The translations under genes and the position numbers were made by a program. Below the pieces are notes generated by a model. It ran no database searches and was not told the DNA's origin. It worked only from the letters and a program-made list of their open reading frames with translations. DNA of 62,959 nt, taken from assembly GCA_002632325.1 (NCBI GenBank), contig NSJK01000019.1, positions 1-62,959 of the forward strand, in the 5' to 3' direction. The DNA comes from Lysobacterales bacterium. Lineage in GTDB: Bacteria > Pseudomonadota > Gammaproteobacteria > Xanthomonadales > Rhodanobacteraceae. Every line of letters starts with the position of its first letter. The stretch's first letter is position 1. This document shows positions 49,306 to 58,360 of the stretch, piece after piece.

Positions 49306-50112
49306 ATGTCCGCAACCAAGCCCGCCATCGATCACGCCATCTCGCAGGGCAATGCGCTGGCCGGCGCGAGCGTGCTGATCACGCGCCCTGCAGGCACCGC
49401 GCGTGCGCTCGCTGCACAGGTGCGCGCGCGCGGCGGCGTGCCGCTGCTGCTGCCGGGCTTGAGCGTGCGCAGCGAGCGTGATCCCGCGCTCGCGCAGCGC
49501 ATGCGCGACGGTCGATTCGATGACTGGATCTTCAGCAGCCCGGCTGCGGTACGTGCCTGTTTCGAACTGCTGCCGAACTTGCGTCTGCCGCGCGCCGCAC
49601 GTGCCTTCGCGGTCGGCACCGGCACCCGACGCGCACTCGCGCGACACGCGATCGAGGCGATCGCCCCGCCCAAGGGCGCCGACAGTGAAGCCCTGCTCGC
49701 CTTGCCCGAGCTCGCACGACTGCGCGGACGCCATGTGGCCCTGCTGTGCGCGCCCGGCGGGCGCAACCTGATTGCGCCAGCATTGCGCGCGCGCAAGGCG
49801 CGGCTCGAGGTGCTGCATGTTTACCAGCGACGCGCGCCGCGTCTGGATCGGCGTCACTTCAAAGCGCTTGAAGCGGCCGCCGCGCCGTGGCTCACCGTGC
49901 TGTCGAGCGCGGAGGCACTCGATCACCTGTGCGCGCTGCTGCCGGCAGCGTTGGCTGCGCGCTGGCGTGCGCAGCCGCTGATCGTCGCCAGCGAACGTCT
50001 CGCCGCACTCGCACGCGGACACGGCTTCGCCGATGTCACGATCGCGCGCAGCGCAGTCGGCAGCGACCTGCTCGACGGCGCGGCGCGCTGGCTGGCGCGG
50101 CATCGCCTGTAG
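49306..50112 (+). CDS. hemD: Uroporphyrinogen-III synthase
   Basis: 268 aa. Low-similarity family, recognised by VLITRPAGTARALAAQVRARGG at the start, FSSPAAVRACFEL, the FAVGTGTRRAL turn, and the second-half VLSSAEALDHL. It closes hydroxymethylbilane to uroporphyrinogen III. Followed 46 bp later by hemX. hemC is not in the window, unlike the E. coli hemCDXY order. Confidence 0.88.
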   Translation: MSATKPAIDHAISQGNALAGASVLITRPAGTARALAAQVRARGGVPLLLPGLSVRSERDPALAQRMRDGRFDDWIFSSPAAVRACFELLPNLRLPRAARAFAVGTGTRRALARHAIEAIAPPKGADSEALLALPELARLRGRHVALLCAPGGRNLIAPALRARKARLEVLHVYQRRAPRLDRRHFKALEAAAAPWLTVLSSAEALDHLCALLPAALAARWRAQPLIVASERLAALARGHGFADVTIARSAVGSDLLDGAARWLARHRL

Positions 50113-50146
50113 CGCGTCCGATTTCATTCACGACGGCCCGGCGCGG

Positions 50147-50152
50147 TAGCAT
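50147..50152 (+). promoter_or_regulatory. -10-like box at leaderless distance before hemX
   Basis: TAGCAT at 50147-50152; 7 nt after its last base is exactly the A of the hemX ATG (50159). It may give hemXY a promoter separate from hemD. Confidence 0.35.
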
Positions 50153-50158
50153 GGGCGC

Positions 50159-51253
50159 ATGAATGAGCCCAATGAAAACAAGGATGCTGGCGAAGCTCAG
50201 GCGCTGGTGGTTCGCGGCACGACGCCACCCGCGCCACGGCGTGGCGGTCTGGCCCTGCTGCTGGCGCTGCTCGCCCTGCTGCTCGCCGCGTGGTCGGCGT
50301 GGCGCGTGCATGTCGCCGAGCAGGACGACCGTCGCAGCACGGCGTTGAGCCAACTGTCGGCGCGGCTCGACGGGGTCGAGAACCAGATCGGTCAGCGTCA
50401 GCGTGATCTCGAAGGCCTGCGTGCGCGACTCGGTGACGCCGACACCGTCAACAAGAGTCTGCGCGAGGAAGTGCTCGCGCTTGCCGAGCGCGTGCGGCAT
50501 GTCGAGGATGCAATTGCGCATCTGGCCGAACTGCGCCTGAGCGGACGCGATGCCCTCGCGCTCAACGAAACCGAATTCCTGCTGGTGCAGGCACAGGAAC
50601 GTCTCGCCCTGTTCCACGATGCCGATGCCGCGCTCGCGGCCTATCGTCTCGCCGATGCGGCGCTGGCTTCGGCAGAAGATCCGGCCTTTGCCTCGGTGCG
50701 TCGCACGATCAGCGCCGAGCGAGACGCGCTGGCTGCGGCAAAACCTGTCGACCTGCGCGCCAATCTCGATGCGATCGAACGCTTGCGTGCCGCCCTGCCG
50801 CGCATGGTTGCGGCGCCTGTACCGACGCCTGCCGCGCAGACCTCGCGATGGCGCGAGATTCTCGATTCCTTCGTGCGCGTCGGCCATGTCGATGGCGCCG
50901 GCAACACCGCGCATGAGCCGGCCTTCAGCCGCGCGGTGATCGCGCTCGACCTGCGCGATGCGCAGGCGGCCCTGCTCGGCGGCGATCCGAAGCGCTATGA
51001 GGCGGCGCTGCGTCGTGCCCGCGATGGCATCGCCACCTTGGTCGATGGCCAGAGTGCCGCGGTGCAGTCCGCGCTCGCCGAAATCGATCGACTGCTCGCC
51101 ACGCCGCTTGCGCCGGCGCTGCCGGAACTGGGTAGCGCCCTGCGTGAATTGCGCGCGTTGCGGGCGACGCGTGCGTTGGCCGAACCCAAGCCGATTGCGC
51201 CTGCGCCGACCACAACGCCATCAGAAAAATCTGCGTCCGGAGATGCCACATGA
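50159..51253 (+). CDS. hemX: HemX-like membrane protein
   Basis: 364 aa. A cytoplasmic N-terminus, one transmembrane helix (GLALLLALLALLLAAWSAW, about 29-47), then a long coiled-coil periplasmic part (RLDGVENQIGQRQRDLEGLRA and on) and helical C-terminal domain ending in a Pro/Thr tail. Although called a uroporphyrinogen methyltransferase in E. coli, it lacks a methyltransferase fold; its role in tetrapyrrole synthesis is unclear. Overlaps hemY by 4 bp. Confidence 0.9.
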   Translation: MNEPNENKDAGEAQALVVRGTTPPAPRRGGLALLLALLALLLAAWSAWRVHVAEQDDRRSTALSQLSARLDGVENQIGQRQRDLEGLRARLGDADTVNKSLREEVLALAERVRHVEDAIAHLAELRLSGRDALALNETEFLLVQAQERLALFHDADAALAAYRLADAALASAEDPAFASVRRTISAERDALAAAKPVDLRANLDAIERLRAALPRMVAAPVPTPAAQTSRWREILDSFVRVGHVDGAGNTAHEPAFSRAVIALDLRDAQAALLGGDPKRYEAALRRARDGIATLVDGQSAAVQSALAEIDRLLATPLAPALPELGSALRELRALRATRALAEPKPIAPAPTTTPSEKSASGDAT

Positions 51254-52512
51254 AGCTCTGGCGTTGGGTTCTCGTGCTCTTGATCGTCGCGGCCGCTGCC
51301 GCACTCGCTTGGCATTGGCTCGCGGCCGATCCGGGTTACGTCTACCTGCGTCTGGGACGCACCACGCTCGAAACCAGCGTGGTCGTCGCGATCGCGGCCC
51401 TGTTGCTGGCGTGGCTGGTCGCGGGTCTGGCCTGGCGTCTGTTGCGCTGGCCGTTTCGTGCCTGGGGCCGCGCGCACAAGCGGCGTGGTCGCGAGCGCCT
51501 GGCCAATGGCCTCACCGCGTTTGCCGAAGGCGATTACCTGCAAGCCGAGCGCGATCTCGACAAGGCCGCCCAGCATGCCGCGTTTCGCACGCCGGCCCTG
51601 CTGGTGCTCGCACGCGCCGCGCACGAGCGTGGTGCACGGGAGCGCGCGACGCAGGCACTCGATGAAGCCGAAGCCGGCGCCGCACGCGCCACGACCGCCC
51701 TGCGCGCGCGCTTTTTCGTCGACGAGGGGCGCGTGCGCGAAGCCTTCGACCTGCTCAAGAAGAATGCCGATGCCGATACGCTGTGTCTGCGCGGTCGGCG
51801 CCTGCTGATCGACACCGCGCTCGACCTGGGCGAGAGTCAGGTCGCACTCGATGCCTTGCCGGCTCTGCTGCGCAGCCAGTCGCTGACCGCGAGCACGCTC
51901 GAGCAATTGGAAACGCGCGCACTCGCCGCCGCGCTCGCTGCTGCGCCCGATGTCGCCAGTCTCAATGCGTTGTGGAATCGCGCCAGCCGCGCGCAACGTC
52001 GGCGCGAGGAAGCCATCGAAGCCTTCGCGCGCCGCAGTGCGTCCCAGGGACAGATGCTCGCGGCAATGGACGAGATCGAATCGGCGCAACGACGTCAGTG
52101 GAGTGATCGTCTGGCAACGGTCTACGGCGAACTGGGCGATGGCGAAGCCGCCGCGCGCCTGCGTCAGGCCGAGGGCTGGCCCGCGCTCGCACCCAACAGC
52201 GCCGCCCTGCAACTCACGCTCGGGCGTCTGCAACTGCAGCAGGGACAGCACGAGCGCGCCGAAGAGTCGCTGCAGCGCGCGCTCGCACTCGCACCCTCGG
52301 CGGCGGCTTGGGAAACGCTGGGTGATCTGCGCCGCGCAGCCGAGGATCCGGCTGGCGCCGCGACTGCGTTCGCCAACGCGCTGCACTGCGCACGCGGTCA
52401 GGCCACGCAGGCCCTCGCCCCGCTGCGCGCGCCGCGCGCACTCGACACCCAGCCAATCGCCTTCGAGGAACGCAGTGAACACGGCGTGCCGCGGTTGCCG
52501 CATTCGTCCTGA
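51250..52512 (+). CDS. hemY: HemY-like TPR membrane protein
   Basis: 420 aa. Two N-terminal transmembrane helices (about 7-25 and 43-63), then TPR-like helical repeats (LANGLTAFAEGDYLQAERDL, LQLTLGRLQLQQGQHERAEE). This is the gammaproteobacterial HemY of unknown activity, not the protoporphyrinogen oxidase of Gram-positives. Last gene of hemD-hemX-hemY. Confidence 0.92.
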   Translation: MKLWRWVLVLLIVAAAAALAWHWLAADPGYVYLRLGRTTLETSVVVAIAALLLAWLVAGLAWRLLRWPFRAWGRAHKRRGRERLANGLTAFAEGDYLQAERDLDKAAQHAAFRTPALLVLARAAHERGARERATQALDEAEAGAARATTALRARFFVDEGRVREAFDLLKKNADADTLCLRGRRLLIDTALDLGESQVALDALPALLRSQSLTASTLEQLETRALAAALAAAPDVASLNALWNRASRAQRRREEAIEAFARRSASQGQMLAAMDEIESAQRRQWSDRLATVYGELGDGEAAARLRQAEGWPALAPNSAALQLTLGRLQLQQGQHERAEESLQRALALAPSAAAWETLGDLRRAAEDPAGAATAFANALHCARGQATQALAPLRAPRALDTQPIAFEERSEHGVPRLPHSS

Positions 52513-52575
52513 GATCACCCGGCTGCCGTCTGCGGTGAGCGCAGCATTCCACAGTTCGCGGTGAGACCATCCCCT

Positions 52576-52615
52576 CCGTTCGTGGTGAGGCCCGAAGGGA
52601 TCGAACCATGAACGG
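52576..52615. repeat. Inverted-repeat element, copy A
   Basis: CCGTTCGTGGT at 52576-52586 and ACCATGAACGG at 52605-52615, matching as an 11-bp inverted repeat with one mismatch and an 18-nt spacer (GAGG ... TCGA). A second, reverse-oriented copy is at 55092-55137. Confidence 0.7.
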
Positions 52616-52647
52616 GGCATTCGTGCGAAGGCTTGCGAAATCAGCAG

Positions 52648-52803
52648 GGTGCTGAAAAAGTCCATCCTGGACTTCTTCAGCTCGCCGAGTCCGGTACATG
52701 CCCGGACTCGTCTCCGACGAATCAATCATTTGCGTGATCGATTCGCGTGCAGTGCATCCCTGCACTGCGTTATCAATCTGCTGAAAAGAGTTTTTCAGCA
52801 ACC
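52648..52803. mobile_element. MITE-like multi-hairpin element
   Basis: About 156 bp built almost wholly of five hairpins: 52651-52681 (14-bp stem, 1 mismatch), 52686-52710 (9 bp), 52718-52745 (11 bp, 1 mismatch), 52749-52768 (8 bp) and 52779-52800 (9 bp). The ends match as imperfect terminal inverted repeats (GGTGCTGAAAAAGT and AGTTTTTCAGCAACC). No coding sequence is present. It may be a non-autonomous transposable element or encode a structured RNA. The stop codon of the DUF2845 gene lies just beyond. Confidence 0.6.
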
Positions 52804-52805
52804 TG

Positions 52806-53375
52806 TTAGCGCGTCAGCGTGTCGACCGCGTGGATGCGGCCGTCCCGCAGACGCAGGCGACGCGGCAGGTGGCCGGCGCCGAAGTCGTAGGTCCATTCCT
52901 CTTCGCGCAAGGCCCGCCATTGCTCGACACCCGCCGCGGGTCGGCGCCCGACGTAGCCGTTGTTGACGCGACGCGCTGCCGGCTCGCCGCAATGCGCAAC
53001 CAGTTCACCCACGCTCATGCCGGTGTAGGGCATTTGCGGATTGCAGTCGTCGCCGATCGTCTCCACGCCGTAACCAAGCGTGTTCTCGTGCACCAGCACA
53101 CCGGCGCGAAACACCAGTTGCACCAGCAGGCGGCGCGGACCGAAGTTGTAGTACCAGATGTCGATCGGCACATCGCGCTGCATCTCCAGCGCATGTCCGG
53201 CGCCGGTGATTTCGGTATCGACGTAGCCATCGATCCAGTAAGGCGCGCCGCAGAGCGCGCGTGTGCGCGCATCACTGTCGCCCGGATTGAGCACGCGGTT
53301 GTCGCAGCGCAGTGCCGCGGCATTCCCGGCCGCGACAAGCAGGATCAGGCTCAACAAGGTTCGCGGCCACATCAT
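52806..53375 (-). CDS. DUF2845 family secreted protein
   Basis: 189 aa. Signal peptide (LLSLILLVAAGNAAA). The mature part has RCDNRVLNPGDSDAR at its start, a Cys in ALCGAPYW, and a second duplicated-looking block MPYTGMSVGELVAHCGEPA, as expected for DUF2845. Ends with RLRDGRIHAVDT. Two adjacent ATG codons (53375, 53372) follow GGAG; the first is taken. The stop lies just outside the multi-hairpin element. Function unknown. Confidence 0.87.
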   Translation of the reverse strand: MMWPRTLLSLILLVAAGNAAALRCDNRVLNPGDSDARTRALCGAPYWIDGYVDTEITGAGHALEMQRDVPIDIWYYNFGPRRLLVQLVFRAGVLVHENTLGYGVETIGDDCNPQMPYTGMSVGELVAHCGEPAARRVNNGYVGRRPAAGVEQWRALREEEWTYDFGAGHLPRRLRLRDGRIHAVDTLTR

Positions 53376-53529
53376 TGGGTCTCCGGAAGCATCTGCGCAG
53401 ACTATCGGGCGCAAGTTTGACCTGCGCCGAACCAACATGGTTCGCGTGAACTCGTGCAAAATCGATGGTTCCCTCGCAGCAGAACAAGCGCCCTCTGATC
53501 CAGTTCCCCCTCCCCGACAAGGAAAATCC

Positions 53530-55065
53530 ATGCGCCACGTGCCGCTTCTTGCCCTCTGTCTTGCATTGGTTTCCATTGCGCAGGTCGGTGCAGCCAAGGA
53601 TCCCGGCTTCTATCTGGCTGATACCGTGGCGACTCAGGCCAGTGATGCGCGGATTCGCGCCGAAGTGGGCGAGCTGGAGCAGATCTACGAGGACTTGGCG
53701 AAAGTTGCCGGGGTTGATGCCATCCTGGTCTGGTCGAACTCCCCCGAGATCAATGCGTTTGCGACCCATGCGGGTGAAGAAAGGATCGTCGTCGTCCACG
53801 AAGGCTTGCTGGAAAGATTCGGTGGCGATCGCGATGCGGTGGCGGCCGCGCTCGGCCATGAACTGGGCCACCACAAGGCGGACCATATTCGCGAAGGCAT
53901 TCGCAAGCGCGAGGGCATCCTCGTGTTGGGCGCGATCGTCGGCGCGGTGGTGGGCGCCAAGATCGGCCACGACAGCGGAGAGTTGGCCGGCGCGGTTGCC
54001 AACTCGGCCGTGAATGTCGGCGCCGGATTGATGGTGCTGAAGTTCAGCCGCAGCCAGGAACTTGAAGCCGATCGTCTGGCCGTGGGCTGGATGATTGCCA
54101 CCGGCTACAACCCGCAAGGCATGTTGCGTTTGCAGCAAGGCTTGCAGGCGTTGGAAGGCAAGCAAGCTGGCTCCGCCATGCTCAGCACGCATCCAAGCAG
54201 CAAGAAGCGCTACGAGAAAGCCGGCAAGCAGATTGCAAGACTTGCGCCGCAACCGGATCTTCTGGCCAAACCGATGACGCCGTTGACGAGTGCCGAGGAT
54301 CTGGCCAAGGCCGAGCAGGCCATTGCCTTGGCGCAGCAGGAACAGGCCGCTGCCGAACAGGAACGCGTGGCCGACCTGCTCAAATCCGCACATCCCGAAA
54401 TCTCGGCGGCTGCTCTGGCTCCGATCGAAGGCGTGGATTTCGACACCTACGCGGCTCTGAGCAATCAACTGACGCATGCCGGAACCAAGGGGCGTCGCGA
54501 GGTGCTGTCCCGGCATGGTCTCGATGACGCCAAGATGGATCGGCTCGGCGAAGGCTTCGTTGCGCGCATGCGGCAGGAGCCCGGCATGAATCAGCGCTAT
54601 GCGGTGGCGTATTACCGCGCCAGCGAAGGCAGACTTGCCGCATGGGGCAGGGACTTGGCCGACTCGTTCGAAAAGGATCAGGATCTCAAGCTTGAGCCGC
54701 CGTATTCCATCGACGTTGCGAAGTCCGTGCTTGCGCAAATGTCGGCACGTGGCGCGCCACAATTGGATGAAACGCAGATTGTCGCTGCCGAAAAGGAAGT
54801 GCTGGCCCCACGCGGCTTGAGCTACTACGACTTCCTCATCGGTCACGGCTGGTGGTCACGCAAGGTGAAGATCCTTGCGCTCGCCGGCGACGCCTCGGCC
54901 ATGCAGGATTACTTTGGCGCGATGACTGGCGCGCAGCCATCCGCCGACACGGCCGAGTCCGAATCTTCCGGTGTGCACGTCGGCAAGAATGTCGAGGTCG
55001 GCAAGGGCGTGTACATCGGCGGCAAGCCGGTCAACGCCGGTTCGACCGCAGACGAGGACGAGTAA
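53530..55065 (+). CDS. M48 family zinc metalloprotease, periplasmic
   Basis: 511 aa. Signal peptide (about 1-21). Zinc motif HELGH (110-114) with the third ligand in QELEAD (176-181). The middle is an Ala/Gln-rich coiled coil (LAKAEQAIALAQQEQAAAEQE). The C-terminal half is unfamiliar, ending in a Gly-rich turn-repeat-like segment (HVGKNVEVGKGVYIGGKPV) and an acidic tail. AAGGAAAA ribosome site. It uses more AGA/AGG and A/T third bases than its neighbours and is bracketed by inverted-repeat copies, which hints at transfer. Confidence 0.88.
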   Translation: MRHVPLLALCLALVSIAQVGAAKDPGFYLADTVATQASDARIRAEVGELEQIYEDLAKVAGVDAILVWSNSPEINAFATHAGEERIVVVHEGLLERFGGDRDAVAAALGHELGHHKADHIREGIRKREGILVLGAIVGAVVGAKIGHDSGELAGAVANSAVNVGAGLMVLKFSRSQELEADRLAVGWMIATGYNPQGMLRLQQGLQALEGKQAGSAMLSTHPSSKKRYEKAGKQIARLAPQPDLLAKPMTPLTSAEDLAKAEQAIALAQQEQAAAEQERVADLLKSAHPEISAAALAPIEGVDFDTYAALSNQLTHAGTKGRREVLSRHGLDDAKMDRLGEGFVARMRQEPGMNQRYAVAYYRASEGRLAAWGRDLADSFEKDQDLKLEPPYSIDVAKSVLAQMSARGAPQLDETQIVAAEKEVLAPRGLSYYDFLIGHGWWSRKVKILALAGDASAMQDYFGAMTGAQPSADTAESESSGVHVGKNVEVGKGVYIGGKPVNAGSTADEDE

Positions 55066-55091
55066 GCGATTGCGGCGTCGGAATGTCGCGC

Positions 55092-55137
55092 TTCGTGGTT
55101 CGAGACGGCACCTTCGGTGCCTCCTCACCATGAACGG
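55092..55137. repeat. Inverted-repeat element, copy B (reverse orientation)
   Basis: TTCGTGGTTCGAGA at 55092-55105 and CTCACCATGAACGG at 55124-55137 flank an inner 6-bp hairpin GGCACC/GGTGCC (55107-55121). Read on the minus strand it starts CCGTTCATGGTGAGG, matching copy A at 52576 (CCGTTCGTGGTGAGG), and ends TCGAACCACGAA versus TCGAACCATGAA. Confidence 0.7.
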
Positions 55138-55187
55138 TGCGCGTGGCAATGCCTTGGATGGAACGCTGCTTTGCTGTCGCGCGCCGC

Positions 55188-55193
55188 TATAGT
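55188..55193 (+). promoter_or_regulatory. -10-like box for the thioesterase-srkA genes
   Basis: GC-TATAGT with the hexamer at 55188-55193. The ATG at 55196 is too close for it, which supports the start at 55223, 29 bp downstream. Confidence 0.4.
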
Positions 55194-55222
55194 GGATGTT
55201 TGCGAAAGCAGCGGTGACCGAC

Positions 55223-55660
55223 ATGGCCTTGTGGAAACAGACAACCGATCTCGAGCGCATCAACAATTGGAATCGCGGCTGCATGGTCGAGCATCTGGGC
55301 ATGCAAGTGACCGAAGTTGGCGAGGATTTCATCCGCGGCACGATGCCGGTCGATGCGCGCACGCGTCAGCCGTTCGGGCTCTTGCACGGCGGCGCGTCGG
55401 TGGCGCTGGCCGAATCGCTGGGAAGTCTCGCGGGCAATCTGTGCCTGGACAGCAGCCAGATGGCGGTCGGGCTCGACATCAACGCCAATCATGTGCGTGC
55501 GGTGACTGCGGGAACCGTGACCGGAACCGCGCGTGCGCTGCACATCGGCCGCAGCACCCAGGTGTGGGAAATCCGCATTGAGGATGAACATGGGCGACTC
55601 GTGTGCATCTCGCGCCTCACGCTCGCGGTGGTGCCGCGCGCAACACCCAGGGTCGTGTGA
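55223..55660 (+). CDS. Hotdog thioesterase, MenI/YdiI-like
   Basis: 145 aa. Closely matches E. coli YdiI in layout: start MALWKQTTDLERIN against MIWKRK, then MPVDARTRQPFGLLHGGASVALAES (active-site Glu in the helix) and INANHVRAV. It hydrolyses acyl-CoA thioesters, in YdiI 1,4-dihydroxy-2-naphthoyl-CoA, but the native substrate here is unknown since no menaquinone genes are near. Start at 55223 chosen by family alignment. 2 bp before srkA. Confidence 0.93.
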   Translation: MALWKQTTDLERINNWNRGCMVEHLGMQVTEVGEDFIRGTMPVDARTRQPFGLLHGGASVALAESLGSLAGNLCLDSSQMAVGLDINANHVRAVTAGTVTGTARALHIGRSTQVWEIRIEDEHGRLVCISRLTLAVVPRATPRVV

Positions 55661-55662
55661 GC

Positions 55663-56610
55663 ATGTCCTCGACGGCGCCCTACGCGCAGCTCTCGCCGGC
55701 GCTCGTGCTCGATGCGGTCGAGGCGGCGGGTTTTCGCACCGACGGACGCCTGCTCGCGCTGCCCAGTTACGAGAACCGCGTCTATCAGGTCGGCCTCGAT
55801 GCGGCCGCGCCGCTGGTGGTGAAGTTCTATCGGCCCGCGCGCTGGAGTGATGCCGCGATCGCCGAGGAACACGCGTTTGCGCTCGAACTGGCGCAGGCGG
55901 AATTGCCGGTGGTGGCGCCGCTGGTGATCGACGGCACGACCTTGTGCACGCAGTCGGGTTTTCGTTACGCGCTGTATCCGCGCCGCGGTGGCCGCGCGCC
56001 CGAGCTCGAGTCGAACGAACACCTGGCGTGGATGGGGCGCCTGCTCGCGCGCATCCACCTGATCGGCGCGCGCGATCGCTTCGCGCAGCGTGGCGCGATC
56101 GATGCGCAAACCTTCATTCGTGCGGCCGCGAACGCATCATTGCAGTCGGACTTGTTGCCGCCATCGATCCGCGATGCCTATCGCACGCGCACCCAGGCGC
56201 TCGCCTCGATGATCGAGGCGCGCTTCGCTGCCAATCCGCCGCGCCTGTTGCGCGCGCATGGCGATTGCCACGCCGGCAACGTGCTGTGGACCGATGACGG
56301 CCCGCACTTCGTCGATCTCGACGATGCGCGCATGGCGCCTGCCGTGCAGGATCTGTGGATGCTCGCGCCGACGCCGCAGGCCCTCGATGCCCTGCTCGAA
56401 GGCTATGCGCAGTTTCGCGATTTCGATTACGCCGAACTCGCGCTGGTCGAACCGCTGCGCATCCTGCGTCAGGTGCACTGGGCAGGTTGGGTCGCGGCGC
56501 GCTGGGGCGATCCGGCGTTCCCGCGCGCCTTTCCGCAGGTGGGCGAAGCGCGCTGGTGGGAAGGGCATCTGCGCGATCTGGGCGAGGCCGCAGCGCGCCT
56601 CGAAGATTGA
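55663..56610 (+). CDS. srkA: Stress response kinase A
   Basis: 315 aa (YihE/RdoA). Aminoglycoside phosphotransferase-like kinase: PSYENRVYQVG at the start, catalytic HGDCHAGNVLW and metal-binding DLDDARMAP. It phosphorylates Ser/Thr on unknown proteins and counters stress-induced cell death in E. coli. Follows the thioesterase with a 2-bp gap, so is co-translated with it. Confidence 0.93.
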   Translation: MSSTAPYAQLSPALVLDAVEAAGFRTDGRLLALPSYENRVYQVGLDAAAPLVVKFYRPARWSDAAIAEEHAFALELAQAELPVVAPLVIDGTTLCTQSGFRYALYPRRGGRAPELESNEHLAWMGRLLARIHLIGARDRFAQRGAIDAQTFIRAAANASLQSDLLPPSIRDAYRTRTQALASMIEARFAANPPRLLRAHGDCHAGNVLWTDDGPHFVDLDDARMAPAVQDLWMLAPTPQALDALLEGYAQFRDFDYAELALVEPLRILRQVHWAGWVAARWGDPAFPRAFPQVGEARWWEGHLRDLGEAAARLED

Positions 56611-56690
56611 TGTCGCGAGTGCCGTGATCGTTTGCGGCAAGTCCGCACCGCGCGCTAACGTCGCCACATCGGTTGCGCCGACGCTCATCC

Positions 56691-58322
56691 ATGCATTCGA
56701 TCGAAATCGTGCTGACCATGCTGCTGCTCGTGCTCGCGAGTGGCTACCTCGTGCGCGTCTTGCCGATCGCCTTGCCGCTGCCGCTGGTGCAGATCGCGCT
56801 CGGCGCAGGCGTGGCGGCATTCTCGAGTCATGGCGTGCGGCTCGATCCGGATCTGTTTTTCGTACTGTTCCTGCCGCCCTTGCTGTTCCTCGATGGCTGG
56901 CGCATTCCCAAGGATGGCCTGCTGCACGATGCGCGGCCGATCCTGCAGCTTGCCTTCGGGCTGGTCGTGTTCACCGTGCTCGGCGTCGGCCTGTTCGTGC
57001 ATTGGCTGGTTCCGGCGATGCCGCTGGCAGTGGCGTTCGCGCTCGCCGCGATCGTCTCGCCGACCGACCCGCTCGCGGTAGCCGCGATTGCACAGCGTGT
57101 GCCCGTCCCGCGGCGGTTGCTGCATATCCTTGAAGGCGAATCGCTGCTCAATGACGCCTCGGGCCTGGTGTGTTTCCGCTTTGCCGTGGTCGCGGCGATG
57201 ACCGGACAGTTCTCGCTGTGGTCGGCCTCCTTGAGTTTCGTCTGGCTCGCGGTGGGCGGCATCGCCATCGGCACCGCGGTGTCGTGGGGGCTGAGCCGAT
57301 CGCATCGGCTGCTCACGCGGCGTTTCGGTCAGGACGCGGGCTTGCCCGTGCTCGGCAGCCTGCTCACGCCCTTTGGCGCTTATCTCGCCGCCGAGCATCT
57401 GGGCGCGTCAGGCATTCTTGCCGCGGTCGCCGCCGGCGTGATGATGAGCTACGCCGAACTCGCGGGCGTCGCTCCCGCGACCACGCGTCTGCAGCGCGCG
57501 GCGGTGTGGGACTCGGTGCAGTTCGCACTCAACGGCACCGCCTTCGTCGTGTTGGGTGAACAGTTGCCGGGCATCCTCGCGCAAGCCGGTGCGAGCGTGG
57601 CGCAGAGCGGACACAAGGGTCTGGGCTGGTTGCTGGTGCTCGCGCTCGCCCTCAATTTCGCGCTGGCCGGCTTGCGTCTCTTGTGGACGCTCGCCTCCTT
57701 GCATGTGGATACCTGGTTGTTGCGGCGTGGCGGACAGGCGCCGACGCGCCCCTCATGGCGGCTGGTGTTGGCGATGTCGCTGACCGGCGTGCGCGGCGCC
57801 GTCACGCTGGCCGGCGTGCTCACACTGCCGCTGGCGCTCGGCGACGGCCGGCCGTTTCCGTTCCGCGAGCTGGTGATCTTTCTGGCGATGTCGGTGATCG
57901 TGTTCTCGCTGCTCGCCGCGAGTTTCGGTTTGCCTCGTTTGCTGGTCGGCTTGCAGGTTCCACCCGAACCGCATCCGCGACGGCAGGAAGATCTCGCGCG
58001 AAGACTCGCCGCCAAGGCGGCGCTCGCCGAAATCGAACGCGTGCGGCATGCAGGCGAGGGCTCATCCGGCGACGCGCAGATCGAAGCGGCTGCGGCGACA
58101 CGGGTGATCGAGATCTACCAGCGCCGTCTCGGCGGTGGCGATACCGAGATCGATGCACAGCTTTTGCGCCGTGCCGACGAGGCCGAGCGCCGCCTGCGCC
58201 TCGCAGCGCTGCGCGGCGAGCGCGCCGAGCTGTTCGCGCTCGCCCGCGCCGGCCGCCTTGCCGATGATGTCGCGCGGCGACTGGTGCGAGAGATCGATTT
58301 CGTCGAGTCGCGCTATCTCTGA
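56691..58322 (+). CDS. CPA1 family Na+/H+ antiporter
   Basis: 543 aa. About 12 transmembrane segments, with the conserved IVSPTDPLAVAAIAQRV and EGESLLNDASGLVCFRF (ion-binding ND) motifs, and MSLTGVRGAVTLAGVL. The last 130 residues are a cytoplasmic helical tail rich in Arg and Glu (RRADEAERRLRLAALRGERAE). It exchanges Na+ or K+ for protons. A GC-TAACGT -10-like box is at 56656-56661. Confidence 0.93.
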   Translation: MHSIEIVLTMLLLVLASGYLVRVLPIALPLPLVQIALGAGVAAFSSHGVRLDPDLFFVLFLPPLLFLDGWRIPKDGLLHDARPILQLAFGLVVFTVLGVGLFVHWLVPAMPLAVAFALAAIVSPTDPLAVAAIAQRVPVPRRLLHILEGESLLNDASGLVCFRFAVVAAMTGQFSLWSASLSFVWLAVGGIAIGTAVSWGLSRSHRLLTRRFGQDAGLPVLGSLLTPFGAYLAAEHLGASGILAAVAAGVMMSYAELAGVAPATTRLQRAAVWDSVQFALNGTAFVVLGEQLPGILAQAGASVAQSGHKGLGWLLVLALALNFALAGLRLLWTLASLHVDTWLLRRGGQAPTRPSWRLVLAMSLTGVRGAVTLAGVLTLPLALGDGRPFPFRELVIFLAMSVIVFSLLAASFGLPRLLVGLQVPPEPHPRRQEDLARRLAAKAALAEIERVRHAGEGSSGDAQIEAAAATRVIEIYQRRLGGGDTEIDAQLLRRADEAERRLRLAALRGERAELFALARAGRLADDVARRLVREIDFVESRYL

Positions 58323-58360
58323 GATGACGTGGTTCACGCGGCAGTTCGACGGCCTTCGGC

